NCBI RefSeq assembly: GCF_017355855.1
Contig: NZ_JAFEWD010000010.1
Span: forward strand, 124,001-188,000
Source: Pedobacter sp. SYSU D00535
GTDB lineage: Bacteria > Bacteroidota > Bacteroidia > Sphingobacteriales > Sphingobacteriaceae
Length of the DNA stretch: 64,000 bases
Direction: 5' to 3'
In this document: positions 28,571-36,146 of the stretch, in pieces
Layout: each line of letters starts with the position of its first letter
How positions within the stretch are numbered: the stretch's first letter is position 1
Translations under genes and position numbers: made by a program
Notes under the pieces: generated by a model
Database searches by the model: none
Told to the model about the DNA's origin: nothing
What the model saw: only the letters and a program-made list of their open reading frames with translations

Positions 28571-29059
28571 ATGGTAGAAAACATATTTACAGAAGTTGAA
28601 ACAATGCTGAAAGGCCATAGTCTTGGTATTAAAGAATCCGACAAAACGCGCCCTTGGGGCGGATTTTTTGTAATTCGTGAGGATCAAGCCGAGGACTTCG
28701 CCAGAATTTTCTTCGACGCTGTGGATGTAAGCGACCTGAGGATATCAGGGAAGTTGAGTCCTAAAATTTTGATAGTTGCGCCGGGAAAACGGCTTTCCTG
28801 GCAGTACCATCTAAGACGGGCAGAAATATGGAAGGTGATTAAGGGCACAGCCGGCGTGGTGAAAAGTGAGACAGACGAGGAAAAGGACGTTATAAAGATA
28901 GGACCTGGAGAATACGTTAAACTTCAACAAGGAGAAAGACATAGGCTTGTAGGACTAGACTCCTACGCTATACTCGCGGAAATTTGGCAGCATACGGATT
29001 TCGACAGCCCATCAGATGAAGACGATATTGTAAGAGTACAAGATGATTACGGAAGATAA
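28571..29059 (+). CDS. Cupin, mannose-6-phosphate isomerase-like
   Basis: 162 residues forming one cupin domain, of the type found in the C-terminal part of mannose-6-phosphate isomerase/ManC proteins. RPWGGFFVI opens the domain, PGKRLSWQYHLRRAEIWKV gives the first cupin motif with the metal histidine and glutamate, and GPGEYVKLQQGERHRLVG gives the second with its histidine. In this operon a role in turning mannose 6-phosphate to fructose 6-phosphate is attractive, since a phosphorylase product must be fed to the phosphofructokinase and aldolase. Similar proteins are often labelled phosphoheptose isomerase, which is not supported here. The start lies 4 bp after the epimerase stop. Confidence 0.75.
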   Translation: MVENIFTEVETMLKGHSLGIKESDKTRPWGGFFVIREDQAEDFARIFFDAVDVSDLRISGKLSPKILIVAPGKRLSWQYHLRRAEIWKVIKGTAGVVKSETDEEKDVIKIGPGEYVKLQQGERHRLVGLDSYAILAEIWQHTDFDSPSDEDDIVRVQDDYGR

Positions 29060-29097
29060 AGACATCCGGAGACAAAAAAGCTGAATAGAAAATCACA

Positions 29098-30177
29098 ATG
29101 AATTTAAAGAATTACAAAGGCGTTTTGTACGGTGACGCTGTGCAGGAATTATTTGAATGTGCCAAAAAGCACCAGTTTGCATTGCCTGCAGTAAATGTTA
29201 TTGGCACAAATTCAATCAACGCTGTAATGGAAACAGCGCGGGCTGTTGATTCGCCAGTAGTTATACAACTGTCAAACGGGGGAGCACAGTTTTATTCTGG
29301 AAAGTCGCTGAATAACGAAAACTATGCAGCCTGTATTTTGGGAGCTGTTTCAGCAGCGAAACATGTACATCTGCTGGCGAAGTATTATGGGGTAGCCGTG
29401 ATTCTTCATACGGATCACGCGGCAAAAAAACTCCTTCCGTGGATTGATGGAATGCTGACTCAAGGTGAGCATTTTCAACAGCAGACTGGCAAACCTCTAT
29501 TCTCCTCACACATGCTGGATCTTTCTGAAGAGCCTATTGAAGAGAATATCGAGACATGCAAGAAATACTTGCAGCGAATGAAAGCGCTGGGAATGACAAT
29601 TGAAATTGAACTCGGCGTAACAGGGGGGGAAGAAGACGGTGTAGATAATACAGATGTAGATAGTTCAAAGTTATATACGCAGCCTGAAGAAGTAGCCTTC
29701 GCTTATAGCGAACTTGCCACCGTCAGCCATAGATTTACCATTGCAGCTGCATTTGGCAATGTGCACGGCGTGTATAAACCCGGAAATGTTAAGTTACAGC
29801 CGGTCATTCTTAAAAACTCGCAAGAGCATATCCGCAAGCAATTCGGCCTGAAAGCCGAGAAGCCTGTCAACTTTGTGTTTCATGGTGGTTCTGGCTCGAC
29901 GCGAGCGGAAATTCGCGAAGCTATTTCTTATGGAGCAGTAAAAATGAATATCGATACTGATATGCAATGGGCTTTTTGGGAGGGGATTAACGATTACTAT
30001 AAATCAAAAGCACCTTACTTACAAACTCAGATCGGCAATCCCGAAGGAGAAGATTTTCCGAATAAGAAATATTATGATCCCCGAGTCTGGTTACGTAAAG
30101 GAGAAGAGAGATTTGTGGAACGTCTTAGGGATGCATTCAGAGACTTAAATTGTGTCGAGGTAAATTCACTCCTATAG
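29098..30177 (+). CDS. fbaA: Class II fructose-bisphosphate aldolase
   Basis: Zinc-dependent aldolase of 359 residues, the same length as E. coli FbaA, cleaving fructose 1,6-bisphosphate. Motifs are VILHTDHAAKKLLPW, with the catalytic Asp and first zinc His, and ELGVTGGEEDGVDN. The second His region is NVHGVYKPGN, and the phosphate-binding FHGGSGS with MNIDTDMQWA follows. Cytosolic. It ends the catabolic operon of the mannan locus, 38 bp after the cupin gene; with pfkA at 4706 the locus carries its own upper glycolysis steps, which is unusual for a PUL. Confidence 0.94.
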   Translation: MNLKNYKGVLYGDAVQELFECAKKHQFALPAVNVIGTNSINAVMETARAVDSPVVIQLSNGGAQFYSGKSLNNENYAACILGAVSAAKHVHLLAKYYGVAVILHTDHAAKKLLPWIDGMLTQGEHFQQQTGKPLFSSHMLDLSEEPIEENIETCKKYLQRMKALGMTIEIELGVTGGEEDGVDNTDVDSSKLYTQPEEVAFAYSELATVSHRFTIAAAFGNVHGVYKPGNVKLQPVILKNSQEHIRKQFGLKAEKPVNFVFHGGSGSTRAEIREAISYGAVKMNIDTDMQWAFWEGINDYYKSKAPYLQTQIGNPEGEDFPNKKYYDPRVWLRKGEERFVERLRDAFRDLNCVEVNSLL

Positions 30178-30307
30178 AAGCTATTCTAAAAGCTGGGGCG
30201 CGATCACCCTCCTGGTAACACGAGTCAACTAAATCAATTCTGGTTAGTCTAGAAACTACACTGCATAAAATTGAAATAACGTATACTAGCCCTCTAAAAT
30301 CACAGAC

Positions 30308-30487
30308 ATGGAAAAATTTAATCATCTTAAAGACTTATTTAATTCATCCCGAGGAGATGCTGAGAAATTCTACGACAAGCAAAACGGCGCAGCCGGGACT
30401 CGTCTTCGAAAAGCAATGCAAGAAATAAAGACACTCGCCGCTGACATCAGAAGAGAAGTGACTGAACTGAAAAATCAAGAGAAATAG
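30308..30487 (+). CDS. Histone H1-like small basic protein
   Basis: 59-residue lysine/arginine-rich protein read directly from ATG 30308: MEKFNHLKDLF, then FYDKQNGAAGTRLRKAMQEIK and a charged helical end. This matches the short histone H1-like (Hc1-type) proteins found in most Sphingobacteriaceae, which bind DNA. The spacing of K/R residues on a helix and the GTRLRKAMQEIK core are the evidence. A good terminator follows at 30511. It is probably a separate transcription unit from the aldolase, 130 bp upstream. Confidence 0.78.
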   Translation: MEKFNHLKDLFNSSRGDAEKFYDKQNGAAGTRLRKAMQEIKTLAADIRREVTELKNQEK

Positions 30488-30510
30488 ATAAAATAGTATT
30501 GTTTTGGGAG

Positions 30511-30535
30511 AGAGCCGAAAGGCTCTTTTTTATTT
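30511..30535 (+). terminator. Intrinsic terminator after H1-like gene
   Basis: AGAGCC-GAAA-GGCTCT hairpin with a GNRA-type tetraloop followed by TTTTTATTTT, 23 bp after the stop codon. Confidence 0.88.
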
Positions 30536-30752
30536 TAAGCGTTTTTACCATTCATCGTTGGAATCCTGCATATCTCATACTCAGCTGTCAAGATGGAGAG
30601 TAGTTATGGTGAAAGAATATATAATAATTCTCGTCGTTGAAGCGTGTTAAAAAATCTAGTCGCTTCTTAGGATATGATATAATTCAGCTCTACCATTTAG
30701 TTTAGGAACAAAAGAAAAGTTTGAGGGTTAATAAAATTTAATCGGACGTATC

Positions 30753-31853
30753 ATGGAGAAAAAAACAGAGTTTGATTTTTTGAAGCAAGTAGCAGAGCAG
30801 GCAAATGAGTTGTTTTTCTTCTATAACGTCCAAACTGACAAAATTGAATATATAAATCCCGCCTTCGAAGAAATCACAAAAAGAGATCGAAAAGATTTCG
30901 AGCTTAAATCTGGCCATCTATTGGACATCGTCCATCCTGATGATAGGGAATACGTTAAGATCACCTTGAAGCAGTTCGCTAAGCGTAAAAATCGCTCCCT
31001 TTTAGACTTCAGAATTATATGGCCCGACAATACCGAGCGCTGGGCCAGATTAAAAATCTATCCTGTCGTTGAAGACGATGAACTGCAATATGTAGGCGGA
31101 ATACTCGAAGATGATGCGGCCAGGAAGACAAGTATTTTCAACATGCAAAGGGTTAACTCCTGGAAAGATTCAACACTGGAAATTCCGGCGCATGATCTGA
31201 AGGGACCGATTGGCATCGTTCAAATGCTGAGCTCTAGTATCAATGATCACTTCCCGGGCAAAGAACATAAAAAGGTCCATGAATGGACAGCCATTATCAA
31301 TAAGATATGTAAGCGAAATATTGATCTTATCAAGAGTCTGCTTAAAAATGAATCACTGGAAACAGAAGTGGTGGAGCTAAGCCTGGAAAGAGTAGATGTG
31401 GTTTGGGAAATAAACGAGGTAATAAACATTTATCAAAAAGTAGAAAGTCACATTTCGAGGAGGGTTGAGTTTACCCATTCTCATGATAAAATATTCGCAG
31501 AAATAGATAGTATGAAGTTTACGCAGATTTTTAATAATCTGTTATCCAATGCAGTAAAGTTCACCAAAGAAGACGGAGTGATTAAGATTCATATTGAAAA
31601 ACTGGAGCAGACGGTTTTATTTCCTGTAAGTGATAATGGAATAGGGATCCCAAAGGAACTTCAACGGTATCTGTTTAATAAATATACCAAAGCCGGCCGG
31701 GAGGGATTAATGGGCGAAGAGTCGGTAGGTCTGGGAATGTGGATCGTAAAATCGATGACTGAAATGCATCAGGGTAAAGTCTGGTTTGAAACCGAAGTGA
31801 ATAAAGGCACGGAATTCTATATAGAGCTGCCTTTGGATATCCAGAGAGATTGA
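30753..31853 (+). CDS. Soluble PAS-domain sensor histidine kinase
   Basis: 366 residues without membrane segments. A PAS domain (about 10-125) holds VQTDKIEYINPAFEEITKRD and a PAC-like HPDDREYVK stretch. The dimerisation helix carries the phospho-acceptor H147 in PAHDLKGPIGIVQML, a form typical of Bacteroidota cytosolic kinases. The ATPase domain follows with NLLSNAVKFT, DNGIGIP and GLGMWIVK. No response regulator is adjacent, so its partner is unknown. The 265-bp gap before it shows no clear promoter; it is probably monocistronic. Confidence 0.88.
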   Translation: MEKKTEFDFLKQVAEQANELFFFYNVQTDKIEYINPAFEEITKRDRKDFELKSGHLLDIVHPDDREYVKITLKQFAKRKNRSLLDFRIIWPDNTERWARLKIYPVVEDDELQYVGGILEDDAARKTSIFNMQRVNSWKDSTLEIPAHDLKGPIGIVQMLSSSINDHFPGKEHKKVHEWTAIINKICKRNIDLIKSLLKNESLETEVVELSLERVDVVWEINEVINIYQKVESHISRRVEFTHSHDKIFAEIDSMKFTQIFNNLLSNAVKFTKEDGVIKIHIEKLEQTVLFPVSDNGIGIPKELQRYLFNKYTKAGREGLMGEESVGLGMWIVKSMTEMHQGKVWFETEVNKGTEFYIELPLDIQRD

Positions 31854-32039
31854 TTATCGAAGATGTAAGAGAATGAAGGCAACAAGGAGAGCGAATCCCT
31901 AGATCAACAATTCTAAACCAAGAAGGATTTATACGGTTATTGGACTCACTATAGCTTACTTTACTTTTCGTAAAAAGCGATCCGGTCTCATTAGTAGTGT
32001 CTTCTATCCCTGATCGGAGACCAGGTCAACGGTCCTTTT

Positions 32040-32270
32040 TTAGAGTCTGAACCGAAGTTCTATTGCCCGACCAATAGCTTGAATCAGTTCGGGGTCTATT
32101 CCTGAAACCTCCTCTTTCATAACCCATCCATTTGACCCTTTTACCAGATTCACAGTTTTCCCATTTAAAATAATCGGTATTTCTACTGTGCTCTTAGTAA
32201 CTGGCTCTTTATTTATTACCTGAAAACTGTAGTCGGTATCTCGAAAAGTAATTCTAAGTGGCATTCCCAT
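32040..32270 (-). CDS. Small conserved hypothetical protein
   Basis: 76 residues: MGMPLRITFRDTDYSFQV, then EIPIILNGKTVNLVKGSNGW and PELIQAIGRAIELRFRL. No known domain comes to mind, but the sequence has the even composition of a real soluble alpha/beta protein, and I believe similar short proteins occur in related genera. It lies opposite to its neighbours, between the PAS kinase and the accessory island. No signal peptide. An inverted GGTCTC/GAGACC pair lies beyond its stop (about 31984-32024) and may end both convergent transcripts. Confidence 0.6.
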   Translation of the reverse strand: MGMPLRITFRDTDYSFQVINKEPVTKSTVEIPIILNGKTVNLVKGSNGWVMKEEVSGIDPELIQAIGRAIELRFRL

Positions 32271-32363
32271 ATTGTTACGAAGGTAGTTCGAAAATGCAGG
32301 TATGAAAAGACTTGTTGAAAACGGAAAAGCGTGAGATTATTCATTAATCATCGGCACAAAGTT

Positions 32364-32469
32364 AGGCTGAGGGCTGCTGAAGCGGGCAAAAGCTTCCGGC
32401 ATAAACGCTCGGATCACTCGCTCGTAGCCATTTATTCCTTTTCCTTTTGCCCTTGATCGCCCTCAGCCT
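32364..32469. repeat. Long imperfect inverted repeat upstream of radC-like gene
   Basis: Outer stem of 11 bp (AGGCTGAGGGC at 32364-32374 with GCCCTCAGCCT at 32459-32469), small internal loops, then an inner stem of 9 bp (GGGCAAAAG at 32384-32392 with CTTTTGCCC at 32444-32452) around a 51-nt apex. It marks the start of the accessory island and lies 45 bp before the radC-like gene. It could be a mobile-element end, an origin-like structure or a structured leader. Confidence 0.6.
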
Positions 32470-32514
32470 GCAGTAGCACCATAATTAATTCATTAACTTT
32501 TAAATCAGCTAATT

Positions 32515-33039
32515 ATGGAAAAGCTACAAACCGAGCTGAAAGCGAGCTCAACAACACAAAAATCAAATAAAGATTCGTTGTTAAATCAAATTTCATTGTT
32601 CCAGGTATCAGAAATTGAAGTTATTTACAGACCAAAGTTCAAAGCTTCAGAAAGACCAAAAATATGCTGTTCAAAAGACATCTATGAAATCTTGTATCAA
32701 AACTGGGATATGAATAAGATGGAATTACAAGAACAGTTTAAAGTCATCCTGTTAAACCGCGCAAACAAGGTTCTAGGAATATTTGAAGTTTCAACCGGAG
32801 GAATGGCGGGAACGATAGCTGATCCTAAGTTAATTTTTGGAACTGCTTTAAAAGGATGTGCTAGTTCAATCATTCTGGCTCATAATCATCCATCTGGAAA
32901 TTTGAGACCGAGTCAGGCGGATTTAAATCTTACTAGAAAAATTAAAGATGGAGGAGAATTATTGGATATAGCAGTGTTAGATCATTTGATAGTGACAGCT
33001 GAAGGGTTTTACTCGTTTGCAGATGAAGGGCTGGTATAG
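32515..33039 (+). CDS. RadC-like JAB/MPN (JAMM) domain protein
   Basis: 174 residues. The MPN/JAMM core holds the metal motif HNHPSGNLRPSQAD, preceded by FEVSTGGMAGTIADPKLIF and followed by LDHLIVTAEGFYSFADEG, all typical of RadC proteins. The N-terminal helix-hairpin-helix part of full RadC (about 220 residues) is missing and replaced by a polar tail, the form common in Bacteroidota mobile elements and islands. A JAMM metallo-hydrolase activity is possible; the true role of RadC is unsettled. It stands at the left edge of the island. A GAAGGGCT/AGCCCTTC hairpin at 33025-33045 overlaps its stop codon. Confidence 0.88.
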   Translation: MEKLQTELKASSTTQKSNKDSLLNQISLFQVSEIEVIYRPKFKASERPKICCSKDIYEILYQNWDMNKMELQEQFKVILLNRANKVLGIFEVSTGGMAGTIADPKLIFGTALKGCASSIILAHNHPSGNLRPSQADLNLTRKIKDGGELLDIAVLDHLIVTAEGFYSFADEGLV

Positions 33040-33045
33040 CCCTTC
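33025..33045 (+). terminator. Hairpin at the end of the radC-like gene
   Basis: 8-bp perfect stem GAAGGGCT/AGCCCTTC with a GGTAT loop spanning the stop codon; no T-run. About 200 bp of AT-rich DNA without other features separates it from the next gene. Confidence 0.5.
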
Positions 33046-33244
33046 TGCATATTACATATTAGCTATTAAGAAAATGCCTTTTAGTAGGTCCCTTTCTAAT
33101 TTTGAAAGCTAACTGCTTTTTTAGCGGATCGAAACAATTGGAATTTGACCACAGACTCTTATGTTCTATTACAAGGAAATATTATTATTAGATTTGAGGG
33201 TTATATCCTGATATACACAATTATTTCATAAATGCCTTTAAAGT

Positions 33245-34411
33245 ATGTCAATAGAAAGCCATAGCAAGATTGTTGATGTCATCTTAGATGAGCACCTTAG
33301 GCCGGTGATAAGTGGCAGCCGATCTCGTGAGCTTTTCGATCTCGATACGATTTTGATAGCCTATGGTCATGCTATTGTTTACGGCGAAGCGGGCATTGGT
33401 AAAACAGCTTTTTTGAAAGCTTTTCAGAACCTAAACACTCCTGGATTTGGAAAAATTGATTTTCGAAGTGGTTACGAGGTGGAAGCCAATGAATCCGCAC
33501 TGCTTCCATACCTGTTAGGCAGGCGAATTCCGAGGCATGATGAACGGCCCGATCTACTAATTATTGACGGTTTCGAAGAAATCCTATCACCGAAAGTAAA
33601 AGAAAGGATCGAACGCCTTATGCGGGAGGGACGTAAATACGGGCTTCGGGTTATTTTATCAGCGCGACAACAGATCAACGAAAAGGTATTCGGACAATTA
33701 TCTCATTCCATTTGGCTGCGCCGACTAACGGACCAAGAGGTTAATAAGATGGTGGCAATCTATGATCATCATACCGGGGAACATCCCGATATGGTTTCGA
33801 CCATTCGCGGCATGATGGACGAGTTCAATGGAAACCCACGTGCGATTTTATCGGCCTTAAACATCTTTTTCGGACTTTCTGCGAACGCTGAACGACCATT
33901 CATCTACCAGAACCCGATTATTATAAAAGAGATGGAGACGCCTACCCTCATTGTAGAAGAGGCGCCGAAAATCATTACCGATATCCGTGTTATTAATACT
34001 GGAATACTCAATAAGATCAAGCGTCAGCCTCACGCGATTTACCAGCTAACTCCAAGACAATTTGAGATCATGGTCGCAGAGCTCTTCGACGAGCGTGGAT
34101 ACAAAGTCCAGTTGACACAACAAACTCGTGATGGTGGAAAAGACTTAATAATTGCTGATCATCGTGAGCTAGGCAATTTAATGTTTTATGTAGAGTGTAA
34201 ACGAAATGCTCCTGATCGACCTGTCGGCGTCAGCGTTATAAGCCATTTGGCGGGTCGAATCTTAGCCGACCGCGTGACCGCCGGGCTTGTAGTAACTAGC
34301 TCGTATTTCTCAGCTGATGCTATAGCATTGCAATCAAAAATTGAGCATCAAATGTCATTGATCGACTTTGTCAAATTAAGTGCAATGATTACCGAAGGCC
34401 CATTTAAATAA
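33245..34411 (+). CDS. P-loop ATPase fused to Mrr-type endonuclease
   Basis: 388 residues. The N-terminal half is a STAND/AAA-like NTPase: Walker A GEAGIGKT with K53, Walker B LLIIDGFEEI, an arginine-rich sensor region (VILSARQQ) and a winged part with FNGNPRAILSAL. The C-terminal part (about 275-388) is a restriction-endonuclease-like Mrr domain: LTPRQFEIMVAELFDERGY, D300 in DGGKDLII, E317 and K319 in VECKRN. No transmembrane segment. The next gene, 32 bp downstream, carries a second Mrr-type domain, so the two look like one operon. Likely role is DNA-targeting defence against phage or plasmids, with ATPase control of the nuclease; that is inference from domain make-up and island context. 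Confidence 0.85.
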   Translation: MSIESHSKIVDVILDEHLRPVISGSRSRELFDLDTILIAYGHAIVYGEAGIGKTAFLKAFQNLNTPGFGKIDFRSGYEVEANESALLPYLLGRRIPRHDERPDLLIIDGFEEILSPKVKERIERLMREGRKYGLRVILSARQQINEKVFGQLSHSIWLRRLTDQEVNKMVAIYDHHTGEHPDMVSTIRGMMDEFNGNPRAILSALNIFFGLSANAERPFIYQNPIIIKEMETPTLIVEEAPKIITDIRVINTGILNKIKRQPHAIYQLTPRQFEIMVAELFDERGYKVQLTQQTRDGGKDLIIADHRELGNLMFYVECKRNAPDRPVGVSVISHLAGRILADRVTAGLVVTSSYFSADAIALQSKIEHQMSLIDFVKLSAMITEGPFK

Positions 34412-34442
34412 TATTGCCAATATTTAACCACAGCCTAATAAT

Positions 34443-35861
34443 ATGTTGGATTTTAAAGAATTATCGAAGGATGGAAATGACCTCGAATTGCTAGTAAGAG
34501 AAATATTACTCACAAAAGGTTATCGTGTACAATGGAGTGGGAAAGGACCCGATGGAGGAAAAGACCTTTTATGTTTTGAAGACCGAGCGAGCGAATTTCT
34601 ATCAGATAGTAAAACATGGTTGATACAATGCAAACACAAGGATAAAGGAGCTGTTGGAAAAGATGATTTAGATGACATCGTTGATTCATGCACTGAGCAC
34701 AAAGCAAAAGGGTATTTGCTAGTATGTGATACGTACCCTTCAGCAGCAGTAATCACTAGATTAGAGAAAATAAGCGAGAATGAAAAAAACGACATACAAG
34801 CTACTTATTGGGACTCTGTAAAAATTGAACAATTACTATCTACTCCAAGGCTATGGAGGATCGCGCAAAGATTTTTCCCTATATCGAGCCGTAACTCAGC
34901 ATGGGAAATTTATGCTACGGAATCACCTAATAAATGGATCGCAAATTACCGTGGCTATCATTTTCATTTATCGAATCGAATCGGGTCGAAAGTCGATTTC
35001 CATTTTCATAGCATAGATAGTAGGATAAATGATATCGAAGGGATAAAGCTTCCTAAAGGTGAATTTATAAGAATAAGAGCAGTCTATTTTAATGACAAAG
35101 TCGGAGGTTATAATTGGTTTCTGGATTACATGTATGATAAAAACTTAAAGCCTTCTACTCACGGAAAAATAATCGCACATAAATTGGGTGATGGTTGGGC
35201 GCTTGAAGACGGTCAGATTTATTCATTTGATGTTTTAACCCGGCCGTATAATGAATTCAGTGATCATTATGATCGGGATCACTATGATTACTACAGTCCT
35301 TATTTATTAAACTACCAAAATGGAATAGAGCGAGCAACCGAATTTAAATCCGAAACACAATCTTGGTCAGTAGAATTAGCAATAGATAAATATAGAGAGG
35401 ACAATAGGAACAGTATTTTTAATGATTTGACGAAGGTCTTTAAAAGATTAGCTTGCGCGCGATTGTTGAGGTCTGCAAATTGTGAGATAGAAAAACTTCC
35501 ATTATTTAATAAATTATTAGACTGGACTGACCTTATTGAAAAAATTAAGTTAAACGATGATACGTTCTTCAATTGCAAATTTGTATTCGATGTAGTAAAT
35601 CGGGAATCGTTTTTTAAACTGGTCACTTACCTACCGCAGAACATTTCTCCTTCTTTTAACTTGATCAATCGCTTCATATGTACGCCGGATGACAAATTTG
35701 AGGGATCAATTATAGATTTTGAAGAAAAGGAAATATTTGAAATAGTTATATCACTAATGCCAGAGGTCACCCACAACATTTACGATGGCAGAAAGGAGCT
35801 AAATAGCTATATGAACAAGATAATTGCCGCCACAGAGAGGTTTATTAGTGAGAATGAATAG
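34443..35861 (+). CDS. Mrr-type nuclease domain protein with unknown C-terminus
   Basis: 472 residues. The N-terminal about 130 residues form a restriction-endonuclease fold: LELLVREILLTKGY, catalytic D41 in DGGKDLL and the Q62-x-K64 pair in LIQCKHK (glutamine in place of the usual glutamate), then a VCDTYPSAAVITRL strand. The rest, from about 150, has no domain I recognise; it is rich in aromatic and charged residues, with a run of DHYDRDHYDYY near residue 280. It probably acts with the ATPase-Mrr protein encoded just upstream. A strong hairpin follows about 110 bp after its stop. Composition is visibly AT-richer than the mannan locus, fitting transfer. Confidence 0.72.
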   Translation: MLDFKELSKDGNDLELLVREILLTKGYRVQWSGKGPDGGKDLLCFEDRASEFLSDSKTWLIQCKHKDKGAVGKDDLDDIVDSCTEHKAKGYLLVCDTYPSAAVITRLEKISENEKNDIQATYWDSVKIEQLLSTPRLWRIAQRFFPISSRNSAWEIYATESPNKWIANYRGYHFHLSNRIGSKVDFHFHSIDSRINDIEGIKLPKGEFIRIRAVYFNDKVGGYNWFLDYMYDKNLKPSTHGKIIAHKLGDGWALEDGQIYSFDVLTRPYNEFSDHYDRDHYDYYSPYLLNYQNGIERATEFKSETQSWSVELAIDKYREDNRNSIFNDLTKVFKRLACARLLRSANCEIEKLPLFNKLLDWTDLIEKIKLNDDTFFNCKFVFDVVNRESFFKLVTYLPQNISPSFNLINRFICTPDDKFEGSIIDFEEKEIFEIVISLMPEVTHNIYDGRKELNSYMNKIIAATERFISENE

Positions 35862-35970
35862 TTCAAGCTATTTTTAAATAATCCTTATCAAGCACATAGA
35901 CTCAATTGGCAACTGGCTAGTCCTGCAAAACGCTAATTGCTGGAATCCTTGATAAAAAGCGGATAATACT

Positions 35971-36009
35971 TATAGCAAGAGCTTGACTAACAGTCAGGCT
36001 CTTGCTATA
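35971..36009 (+). terminator. 17-bp hairpin between island genes
   Basis: TATAGCAAGAGC-T-TGAC pairs with GTCA-G-GCTCTTGCTATA (one T-G wobble) around a TAACA loop. No T-run follows, so either a terminator of the Mrr operon or a structured or operator element ahead of the damaged nuclease gene. The rest of the 285-bp gap shows no gene. Confidence 0.55.
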
Positions 36010-36146
36010 CTGATTAATACTTCCAGTGTTGAACACTTCTTTTTAAAATACTTGACTGACATCGTACTTTTATTAAAGAAATTATTTCCGACAGTAATCT
36101 GACTAACCAAGAATTTCAGATTCTATCCAATTGCTTAAAATTAGAA

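Noticed and set aside
32364-32469. Integron attC site, because of a GTTAGGC at 32361-32367
   Set aside because: In attC the GTTRRRY box is at the 3' end and RYYYAAC at the 5' end; here the order is inverted and the second box is not intact. No integron integrase nearby.
34443-35861. Type IV methyl-directed restriction enzyme as a firm call for the second Mrr-type gene
   Set aside because: Only the N-terminal domain resembles Mrr, the active-site Glu is replaced by Gln and the C-terminus is unknown, so the specific enzyme type is not supported.
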